This document shows positions 1-6,040 of a stretch of 6,040 nucleotides of DNA, piece after piece. The first letter of the stretch is position 1, and each line of letters opens with the position of its first letter. Source of the DNA: Chitinophagaceae bacterium UBA2791 (GTDB taxonomy: Bacteria; Bacteroidota; Bacteroidia; Chitinophagales; Chitinophagaceae); contig DEHV01000008.1 of the NCBI GenBank assembly GCA_002352105.1, positions 201,901 to 207,940 on the forward strand, in the 5' to 3' direction. The position numbers and the translations under genes are program-made. Below the pieces are notes generated by a model that did not search any database, was not told the DNA's origin, and worked only from the letters and a program-made list of their open reading frames with translations.

Positions 1-1415
1 GGAAAATCATCGCCGTCGATCTTAAGCCTGGTATAAGGCATCACTTTCTCCGCCAGGTTCCAGGCATATATGGAATGGCTAATTTGATTGCCTTGTTCCC
101 TGGCGAGTCTCCCCCATTGAAGGACAATGTCCTTATAATAAGCGCGCGATTTTGAAGTCAGATCGAGCATAGAATGATACCGGGAAAAATTGATATCGCG
201 AATACTGACCACTATGCGCGGGTGCGGTTTGTAACGCATGGGATAATCCGTATGCCAGGAATAAGCCATGAAGCCAAGCCTCAAATTAGGAAACTCCTTG
301 CTTGTCCGCTCCAGGATAGCATTCAAGAAAAGGACAATGATATCGGTTCCGTCTTCCTTGCCGGATTCAAAATTCACGCGCGGAACGCTCGCATTAACGG
401 TCTCAGGGGATAACGAGAGCGCGCCGCCATCGCTTGGCCCCATTGCAATACATACGTTCGCGCTATTATCCCATCCTTCATTCCGGAATTTTTCGCGTAG
501 ATACTCAATGGCAAGTTCAATAACCCTGGGATTTGTCGTTTCGAACTGATTGCCTCCGCGTACCATAGAGCCATCGTCCTTCATGATCAGCCCCATCAAT
601 TCCGGATTCTCGTCAAATTCTTTCTTGAAACGCTGAATAATAGCGTGCCATGCATGAGGTCCCGCCCTGTAGCCAAACCTTTCTTTTGCATTGCGTATAT
701 TGGCCTTATGGCGAAGACACCATTCAAAGAGTTCCTGCCATTGAGAGAAGGAAGGCCTGCCGCCATACCAATTATCGCGCTGATAGAAATCCGGCGCTTC
801 CTGAATATCCATACCCGGAATTTGAATAGTAGCCATTCGGGGGATGATTTCGCCTTCCTTTCCCGGCATGACCCATGCGCAGCCTAGTTTTTCAAGGAGC
901 GTATATGTTCCATGCGAGGCCCCAAAATCGCTTGAGCCGCCAATAAGCGTTATTCCATTTACTGATTTGATGCGAAAAGCCTCCCGGGACAGATCATGAC
1001 CCAGATTAGGAGAAGCGCCCATCTTATTGGCCAAAGCGCCGATCACTATCGCGGGCGGTTTTATATCTTCGGGATTATCCGTCAGCGCTATCTCCAGTCT
1101 GGCTCCGCTCATCTGCTGAAAATGATAATTTAAGTCTTTAATCGCAATAGCAAGGGCCTTCTCATCCATCTCCGAAACTGAAAAATGCTCAAATTCATTC
1201 ATGTCATTCCATTCGCCGTCATAGGAAAGCGGAGCATGATATATTTTCGCCAGGGGAATATTATCCCGGATAATTTCAACGCTTTGAGTATTGTTTTCTC
1301 CAAAAACACCGGCATGTAGTTGATCCTTATGTATAGCTGATGCAAACGAAGGCGTAATACTGGCGCCTATTACGCTACCTGCCGCTTTCAAAAAATCCCT
1401 GCGATTGTTTTTCAT
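1..1415 (-). CDS. Tat-exported DUF4838 / GH67N-like protein, C-terminus cut by window edge
   Basis: The open frame runs from ATG at 1415 to the window edge: 471 codons with no stop, C-terminus missing. An in-frame TAA two codons upstream (1419-1421) makes this the first possible start. The N-terminus carries a twin-arginine signal (NRRDFLK, residues 4-10), a hydrophobic stretch and an ASA cleavage site near residue 27, so export of the folded protein to the periplasm is predicted. Residues about 85-200 look like the N-terminal domain of GH67 alpha-glucuronidases (IVIGALANK, then ITLIGGSSDFGASHGTYTLLEKLG). From about 205 follows a DUF4838-like core with HAWH (254-257), GPSDGG (326-331) and AYSWH (384-388). 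It aligns along its visible length with the next gene upstream and is a diverged paralogue. The family has no activity I can name with confidence; a carbohydrate-active role is inferred from the GH67N-like domain and the Sus neighbours. Alternative: a non-catalytic glycan-binding protein. Confidence 0.85.
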   Translation of the reverse strand, partial: MKNNRRDFLKAAGSVIGASITPSFASAIHKDQLHAGVFGENNTQSVEIIRDNIPLAKIYHAPLSYDGEWNDMNEFEHFSVSEMDEKALAIAIKDLNYHFQQMSGARLEIALTDNPEDIKPPAIVIGALANKMGASPNLGHDLSREAFRIKSVNGITLIGGSSDFGASHGTYTLLEKLGCAWVMPGKEGEIIPRMATIQIPGMDIQEAPDFYQRDNWYGGRPSFSQWQELFEWCLRHKANIRNAKERFGYRAGPHAWHAIIQRFKKEFDENPELMGLIMKDDGSMVRGGNQFETTNPRVIELAIEYLREKFRNEGWDNSANVCIAMGPSDGGALSLSPETVNASVPRVNFESGKEDGTDIIVLFLNAILERTSKEFPNLRLGFMAYSWHTDYPMRYKPHPRIVVSIRDINFSRYHSMLDLTSKSRAYYKDIVLQWGRLAREQGNQISHSIYAWNLAEKVMPYTRLKIDGDDF

Positions 1416-1517
1416 CCTTTAATTCAACTTTATTATGCTATGGATTAACAGGAACGATTTATCGATTACTATTGCCGTCAACCACAATCCGATAGGGTAT
1501 GCTCCATTGCAATAAGT
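1416..1517 (-). other. Longest intergenic gap, between the two DUF4838 genes
   Basis: This 102-base gap is the widest in the window; the others are 31 bases (5008-5038) and 49 bases (4023-4071), both AT-rich. I see no strong hairpin followed by a T-run, no good match to the Bacteroidota promoter (TTTG at -33 and TAnnTTTG at -7), and no clear Shine-Dalgarno apart from AAAGG directly touching the ATG, which is too close to act as one. Read-through transcription from the upstream gene is the simplest view. Confidence 0.5.
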
Positions 1518-4022
1518 TTAAGGGTTATCTGTTTTCTTCACTTCTCGCGGAACCAATCCCTGCCCGGGAGATGTCGTTAAATAAGGGGGTACCGTAAGAA
1601 GCAATTTATTTCCCCTGACCTGGGTAAATCTCCACCACGCGCCATCCTGCCCCTTTGGCGCCGCAACCGAAAAGTAGCCCGGCTTTTTCATTGACTTGAA
1701 ATCCAGAACCATTTTACCATCGGCAGATACGAGTTCCCCGGATGGCGAATCAGAGAAACCTCCTACAATATGCGTCCCCTTAGGAACGTAGAAGAACAGG
1801 TCGCCGGGTTGCGCCATGGAAAATTTTATTCTCGAATCAACAGAAGCAGGCAAGGCAATGCGTTGCTCCCCCGTCCAGGTAATGCTTGATCCTCCAACGC
1901 TGCCATCTCCAAACTCCAGCCAGTGCAGTCCTTTGTAAGGAGTATCAAAATGAACAGTATGCGATTTCTTGTCGGCCGGAACCTCCTTTTCCGCAATGGG
2001 CTCTATAACAGCGTGCTCCCTTGCATAGAGTTTTAATTTCACCGGACCATAGTTACTGTAATTTAACCCCCCGGCAACCTCGAAAGTAAAACCGCCCTGT
2101 CCTGCATTGGGATACAGGTACAGAAGATTGTTTCCCCCAACCTTAATGGTAAAAGGCGCCGCCTGTGTAATATCCCCGGATGCCTTGTCCTTCCAGGGAA
2201 CCAAATCTGTTGAAAATGACAGCGGGGTAAAATCTATTAACTCATTATTGACTATCCCCTGTTCAAGATATTGAAGCATATCCTTGTCTTCCAGCAGCCT
2301 AACGTCTTTTCCGTAAACCTTTTCATCCCATCTGCTGATTCGTTTGTCGTACACGGCCAGTCGATTAACGGCTGGAAAACCGGAGATCATGTCGCTTTCG
2401 CAATCGCGGAGACTATAGGCATAACGCGCTAAATGTTCAAAATTTTCCTGCCGGTCGGCGCCTTCGCTAACCTTGTATGCAAAATACAACTCCAGGTAAC
2501 GGACATGGGTAATATAGCTTTTGATTCGCGCTATAGCTCCCGGAGAATCCGCCACGGATAGCGCCTCTTTAAGTTTTCTGTACATGAGCCCGATCAAATT
2601 CTCCGAAAGCAATGGCTTGCCGGAAGCCAGCAAATAACGCTCATAGTACTCCCGCATCTCAGGGGCGGCAGCTCCAAAAGAACGATGGTAGAAATCAGCC
2701 AAAAGCTCCTCCATTTGCTGCGCATCCCCGACATCCCAAAGAAACCGGCTGATCAGGTAATAGCCAAGGCCGTAAGGGGCCCATGCCGGGGAACTGCTTC
2801 CGGTCCAGTATCGCGCGCCAAGTTCCTTATGACGAGGAAAAGATGTAGCCAATAAATTGAGATCGCTCGCCTTTCCTTGCCCGGGAAGATCATGCAGATA
2901 CGTAAAGATATTAAAGACCGGATCGGTAACTCCCACATCTGCTCCCATCTGCTTCCATCCTTTCAGGATCGGTTCAAACTGAAGACCCTCCCTGATGGCA
3001 TACTCGCTGACCATAACGATTACATTTGAATCCACTTTAATGGTGGGCGGGGCAGAGTGAAAATTATATCCCAGAATTCCTATCTTCTTACCCGGGAAAC
3101 GGCTCTGAATTGCCCGGGCAACATGATTGGCCAGCATGACCACCTGATCGCTTGGACTGCCGAGCGATTCTTTCCAGCCTCCTCCATCGCTCGGCTCCAT
3201 GCTGACAACATTCAAATTGGAGTCGGCTTCAAATTTGGCCAATGCATAGTCGGCGGCAATGCGAAGCACTTCAGGCTGGCTGACATCCAATTTTGCCTCT
3301 CCGCCGGTTCCCAGCAGGTATTCGGGATGGCTATCAAAATACGCCCGGTTGACGCGGATGATATCGTGGTACACGTGACTGGCTACCACCCGGTAACCGG
3401 ATGTAAGACGATTGCGATCCCGCCACTGATAAAAGGCTTCCTTTGTTTTCGGGAGAACAAAAAGCTCCATTCCGCTTCCATGTATTGCCCTATAAGTAAA
3501 ATCAGGAGATTGAAACTCATCTAAACTTACGCTTACATTGGGTTCGTCGGGACAAATCTCCCAGACCTTTCCAGGAAAAAACTGCCTGAAACCTATTCGA
3601 TACAAAAAATCCCAAACCGCATGCTGCGCGCCAAGCTCCGTTGCCCCTACCAGGTAAACGCCCTTTCCATGCGTTCGTAAAAGGTATTCATCCTGTCGCA
3701 TGTTGTTTTGAGCGTCGAACAAACCTTCCAGTTTCAGCTTCGGGAAATCATCATAATTCCCGACTGCAATTCCATTCACTCCATCGCCCTCTTCCACCAA
3801 AAAATCTCCCCCGGTTATGAGCCCAAGGTACTTCGCCAACTCCTTTGCCAGTTCGCGGGTATTAGCTGAAGCGCCGGCGCTCACAATTACCGGTTGTAAC
3901 GCCCGACCGTCTTGCGCCAGCGATACCTTTACCGGCGTACGACTCGGCGCCAGACTACAGCCCAGAAAACAGCAGGCAAGCGCCGTTATGCAAAGCGCCC
4001 GGCTTATTCTTATTTTCTTCAT
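1518..4022 (-). CDS. DUF4838 domain lipoprotein with GH67N-like N-terminal domain
   Basis: Complete 834-residue protein. The start is supported by a signal peptide directly after the ATG: KK/R-rich n-region, hydrophobic core, and a lipobox-like FLGC placing the lipidated cysteine at residue 22 (C17 or C18 are alternatives), so a lipid-anchored envelope protein is predicted. Residues about 40-165 resemble the GH67 alpha-glucuronidase N-terminal domain (GIAVGNYDDFP, VYLVGATELGAQHAVWDFLY). About 170-425 is a DUF4838-like core with HVYH (216-219), EPSDGGG (275-281 region, D279) and GYNFH (318-322). Residues about 430-595 are predominantly helical, and about 615-820 look like beta-sandwich material, ending in LLLTVPPYL, a natural family-like C-terminus. 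The reaction is unknown; action on a polysaccharide or oligosaccharide is inferred from the locus. It lies 49 bases after the DUF5017-like gene and 102 bases before its Tat-type paralogue, probably in one transcript. No truncation or frameshift was seen. Confidence 0.88.
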   Translation of the reverse strand: MKKIRISRALCITALACCFLGCSLAPSRTPVKVSLAQDGRALQPVIVSAGASANTRELAKELAKYLGLITGGDFLVEEGDGVNGIAVGNYDDFPKLKLEGLFDAQNNMRQDEYLLRTHGKGVYLVGATELGAQHAVWDFLYRIGFRQFFPGKVWEICPDEPNVSVSLDEFQSPDFTYRAIHGSGMELFVLPKTKEAFYQWRDRNRLTSGYRVVASHVYHDIIRVNRAYFDSHPEYLLGTGGEAKLDVSQPEVLRIAADYALAKFEADSNLNVVSMEPSDGGGWKESLGSPSDQVVMLANHVARAIQSRFPGKKIGILGYNFHSAPPTIKVDSNVIVMVSEYAIREGLQFEPILKGWKQMGADVGVTDPVFNIFTYLHDLPGQGKASDLNLLATSFPRHKELGARYWTGSSSPAWAPYGLGYYLISRFLWDVGDAQQMEELLADFYHRSFGAAAPEMREYYERYLLASGKPLLSENLIGLMYRKLKEALSVADSPGAIARIKSYITHVRYLELYFAYKVSEGADRQENFEHLARYAYSLRDCESDMISGFPAVNRLAVYDKRISRWDEKVYGKDVRLLEDKDMLQYLEQGIVNNELIDFTPLSFSTDLVPWKDKASGDITQAAPFTIKVGGNNLLYLYPNAGQGGFTFEVAGGLNYSNYGPVKLKLYAREHAVIEPIAEKEVPADKKSHTVHFDTPYKGLHWLEFGDGSVGGSSITWTGEQRIALPASVDSRIKFSMAQPGDLFFYVPKGTHIVGGFSDSPSGELVSADGKMVLDFKSMKKPGYFSVAAPKGQDGAWWRFTQVRGNKLLLTVPPYLTTSPGQGLVPREVKKTDNP

Positions 4023-4071
4023 TCTTAGGTTGAAATTTTTAATGCTAGTAGTAGTCTTATCTCGAATTCCT

Positions 4072-5007
4072 TTACTGAGTTACCGTGATGGTTACTTCCC
4101 TTGCTACCTGTTCGCTTTTTTGAGCATTCGCATTTATTGCCACGAATGTAGCCTTATACACCCCCGGAGAAGAATAGTTATAAATATATTCCTCCAACCT
4201 GTTCATCGCATTGTTTTTAATGGTAGCAACAGGACGATCAGGGCCAAAATTGATCTTTGCTAAATTAATAGGATCGCTTACCGCCCAGGTATCGGTAAAA
4301 GGCTGATTGTCAAAATCGGGAGTATTACCCCTGAGCGATAAGGCTGTCGCAGACGTCGTTGATCTTGAAGGCGCATTAGGATATTTCTCCATGATCCTGT
4401 AGCCTATCTTAGTCATATTTCCTACAAAGACGCCAAAAGACGTTTGGCATTCCACTAAACTAGTTTGTATACCCCAGGTCCGCGCAGTTCCATGTTCAGC
4501 CTGAGGATAGGTTTTATACCGAAATGCAAGAAAAAGCGGCTTATTGGGATCGGGCGATCCAATCAAATCAGAAATATCCTGCACGCCCGAAGCCCTGAAT
4601 GTGGCTGAAGTCCCTAATAAAAATCTGCTGGTAATATCAGTCCATTGCGCAGACTCTAGTTTAGAAAAATCCTCGTAGTCGCCGCTAAAATTAGTAGAGG
4701 CATGAACCGTAAGCTGGTCAGGTTGTGTTCCTCCGCTAACATTGCTTCTAAAAGAAAAATTAACCGCTCCGGAAGCGCTTGTTATTCTTTCTTCATGATA
4801 TTCATAATCATGAAGAAATTCTCCGGAATAAAAGTCGATAATATTGGCGTCGCCGTTAAATACAAACTTCACATCCTCTCCCACTTTATAGGCATTTTTT
4901 TCTGCGGTTACCGAAAAATCTGAAATTCCCTTATCCAGCTCGTACCATTTTGTACATGCGCTCAAGCAAAGTACTAGTAGAGGAGTATAATAAATTTTAC
5001 GAATCAT
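4072..5007 (-). CDS. DUF5017-like surface lipoprotein, probable glycan-binding protein
   Basis: Complete 311-residue protein. The signal peptide ends in a clear lipobox LSAC with the lipidated cysteine at residue 18, which also fixes the start. Residues about 28-105 form an Ig/PKD-like beta domain opening with SVTAEKNAYKVGEDVKFVF followed by IIDFYSGE; this opening is what I recognise as typical of DUF5017 proteins in Bacteroidota. The middle (about 120-210) is beta-rich with the LFLAFRYKT strand. The C-terminus (about 255-311) is PKD-like again (SSPGVYKATFVAINAN...VTITV). No enzyme motif is visible. The gene begins 31 bases after the susD-like stop, in the slot where SusE or another surface glycan-binding protein usually sits, so binding of the target glycan at the outer membrane is inferred from position. 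Family assignment is from memory of sequence patterns, not from a search. Confidence 0.82.
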   Translation of the reverse strand: MIRKIYYTPLLVLCLSACTKWYELDKGISDFSVTAEKNAYKVGEDVKFVFNGDANIIDFYSGEFLHDYEYHEERITSASGAVNFSFRSNVSGGTQPDQLTVHASTNFSGDYEDFSKLESAQWTDITSRFLLGTSATFRASGVQDISDLIGSPDPNKPLFLAFRYKTYPQAEHGTARTWGIQTSLVECQTSFGVFVGNMTKIGYRIMEKYPNAPSRSTTSATALSLRGNTPDFDNQPFTDTWAVSDPINLAKINFGPDRPVATIKNNAMNRLEEYIYNYSSPGVYKATFVAINANAQKSEQVAREVTITVTQ

Positions 5008-5038
5008 ATTAAATAATATTTATGTTTTCAATAGTTAG

Positions 5039-6040
5039 TTAAAATCCGGGATTCTGAGTCACCAAAGGATTCAACGTTATTTCATTTTGAGGGATAGGCC
5101 ATAGCGCATCCCGTTCAGAAACATTTACAAATTTTCGCAGAAACTCTGCAGTGGGAACATCTATTGCAATTTGCGCGGCAACATCTTGCATTTTTTCAAC
5201 AAATAGTTGATGGCGGTTTAAATCGAATCGCCTTAAGAGTTCAAAGCCCAGTTCATGAGTTCTTTCCTGTAAGATTGCATTTCTTAAACTCTCTTTGCTT
5301 GAAGTCTCTTCTGCGGTCAAATCAGCCTCGGACAATGTAAAAATCTCGGCTACTGCGCTCGCGCCGGTTCCGTCGCCGCCGACAAACTCAATTGTAGGTT
5401 CAGAAGAATAGGAATTCCCGCTTTTAAATCCAGTCACCGGGTCTAATTCAAATTGAACCCCCGCAATTTCCCCTGTTAAAGCATTCAGGATTGCCGACCC
5501 GACGGCATCTTTTCCTCCGCCGCCATGAAACACTACTGTCGGCGGCGTAGTATACCCGGATCCCCCGCTGGTAATTTCAATGGATTTTATGCCCGAAGAC
5601 TGCGCCCGCCGCCGAACCTGGTTAACCGCATCAATTGCGTTTTGCGGACGATCAAGCTCATTCTCCGCTTCTGCATACATTAGTAAAACATCTGAATATC
5701 TTAAAATGGGAAAATTCTGAGACGTTGTAGACCCCTGGGGATCATTTTCATATTCCCTCCGGAATTTACCCGGTCTCCTGGCCCAAAGGTTAGCCAGGGT
5801 AGCAACAGGAATCCATGTCTTGCCAGCGCTCGGAACGTTTGCATTTACATACCTGAAATTTGCTATCGACCAGTCTCTCCGCAGATCTCCGGGTCTATAA
5901 CTGTCGAATAGCGTCTTCGTCGCGCCGAAAACGCCATTGGGTCCCATAGCGGCGCCAATATATCCTTGCATATTACCTACTCCTACCTGACCATAAAACT
6001 CAACCTCAAAAATACTCTCTTTGATATCGTATTTATCCTG
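5039..6040 (-). CDS. RagB/SusD family outer-membrane glycan-binding protein, N-terminus cut by window edge
   Basis: The frame is open to the window edge, giving 333 visible residues plus TAA; the ATG at 5971 is internal, because the 23 codons before it read as SusD sequence (KESIFEVEFYGQ). SusD-family signatures follow in order: GDLRRDW, the NFPILRYSDVLLMYAEAENEL block with NAIDAVNQVRRRA, the AILQERTHELGFELLRRFDL block, and the C-terminal LWPIPQNEI...NPLVTQNPGF. SusD proteins sit as lids on SusC TonB-dependent transporters and bind the incoming glycan; susC is normally directly upstream, here beyond the window. Typical length is about 480-600 residues, so roughly the first third to half is missing. 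Oddly, about 84 residues rich in glycine are inserted between the NAIDAVNQVRRRA helix and the AILQERTHEL helix (separate repeat entry). It is probably the first visible gene of the operon covering the rest of the window. Confidence 0.93.
   Translation of the reverse strand, partial: QDKYDIKESIFEVEFYGQVGVGNMQGYIGAAMGPNGVFGATKTLFDSYRPGDLRRDWSIANFRYVNANVPSAGKTWIPVATLANLWARRPGKFRREYENDPQGSTTSQNFPILRYSDVLLMYAEAENELDRPQNAIDAVNQVRRRAQSSGIKSIEITSGGSGYTTPPTVVFHGGGGKDAVGSAILNALTGEIAGVQFELDPVTGFKSGNSYSSEPTIEFVGGDGTGASAVAEIFTLSEADLTAEETSSKESLRNAILQERTHELGFELLRRFDLNRHQLFVEKMQDVAAQIAIDVPTAEFLRKFVNVSERDALWPIPQNEITLNPLVTQNPGF
5336..5587 (-). repeat. Two-copy glycine-rich beta repeat inserted in the SusD-like protein
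   Basis: Within the susD-like gene two protein-level repeats occur about 48 residues apart: SGGSGYTTPPTVVFHGGGG followed by an alanine-rich strand, and SGNSYSSEPTIEFVGGDGTG followed by ASAVAEIF. Conserved positions are the SG, Y, PT, hydrophobic-x-F and the G-rich turn. The DNA copies are diverged (no long exact match), so this is an old or selected duplication. The repeat resembles GSGY-T-x-P-T-V-x-F-G-G-G-G units I know from phage and large surface proteins; its function here is unknown. The segment interrupts the helices of the SusD C-terminal half and probably forms a small protruding beta module. Confidence 0.75.

Noticed and set aside
174..887. Plus-strand open frames of about 80-93 codons (174-413, 268-549, 645-887) and a minus-strand frame at 374-574
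   Set aside because: They overlap the long DUF4838 minus-strand frame, which has clear family sequence throughout; the short frames show no recognisable protein features.
1416..1517. Possible promoter (TTG, 17 bases, TAAATCGT) or terminator between the two DUF4838 genes
   Set aside because: The -7 element matches the TAnnTTTG consensus poorly, and the inverted repeats present (for example CGAT/ATCG, ATTG/CAAT) are only four pairs long with no following T-run.
1416..1520. Out-of-frame reading IPYRIVVDGNSNR after the DUF4838 stop, suggesting a frameshifted C-terminus
   Set aside because: The annotated C-terminus (LLLTVPPYL...LVPREV) already looks like a complete family ending, and the extra reading frame is short and ends quickly; chance is the simplest explanation.
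3057..4263. Plus-strand open frames of about 150 codons at 3057-3524 and 3817-4263
   Set aside because: They lie antisense to the well-supported DUF4838 lipoprotein gene (the second also reaching into the DUF5017-like gene), show no domain-like sequence and are best explained as shadows of the coding strand.
4954..5038. AT-rich junction before the DUF5017-like gene as a separate promoter
   Set aside because: AT-rich leaders are normal at gene starts in Bacteroidota; with a 31-base gap and no consensus -7/-33 pair there is no support for independent initiation.
5039..5971. ATG at 5971 as the true start of the SusD-like gene
   Set aside because: The frame stays open to 6040 and the upstream 23 codons encode SusD-like sequence; a start here would also remove the signal peptide and the N-terminal half of the fold.

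Overview
The window looks like part of a polysaccharide utilization locus (PUL) from a member of the Bacteroidota. The evidence is a RagB/SusD-type outer-membrane glycan-binding protein, a DUF5017-like surface lipoprotein, short AT-rich gene junctions without clear Shine-Dalgarno sequences, and lipoprotein signals. The moderate GC content and the Tat signal of the form NRRDFLK would suit the Sphingobacteriia/Chitinophagia branch better than gut Bacteroides, but the genus cannot be told from this sequence.

All genes read on the minus strand, so the order of transcription runs from high to low coordinates. First comes the C-terminal part of a susD-like gene (6040 to 5039; its start and the expected susC partner lie beyond the window). 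Next, 31 bases later, is a DUF5017-like lipoprotein gene (5007 to 4072) in the position usually held by SusE or a surface glycan-binding protein. After a 49-base gap comes a large lipoprotein with a GH67N-like N-terminal domain and a DUF4838 core (4022 to 1518). After 102 bases comes a second, Tat-exported DUF4838 protein (1415 to beyond base 1), whose C-terminus is outside the window. Almost the whole window is coding. No RNA gene, CRISPR array, insertion sequence or transposase was seen.

A plausible reading is one operon: SusC/D captures and imports an oligosaccharide, the DUF5017-like lipoprotein helps bind the glycan at the cell surface, and two distantly paralogous DUF4838 proteins act on the glycan at two places, one lipid-anchored and one exported folded to the periplasm. 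The catalytic activity of the DUF4838 family is not something I can assign, so the substrate is unknown. No classical glycoside hydrolase, lyase, sulfatase or regulator is visible here.

The two least ordinary points are the tandem DUF4838 pair with different export routes, sharing a core H-x-x-H / P-S-D-G-G / Y-x-x-H signature, and an insertion of about 84 residues in the SusD-like protein. That insertion is built from two copies of a glycine-rich GYTTPPTV-type beta repeat.
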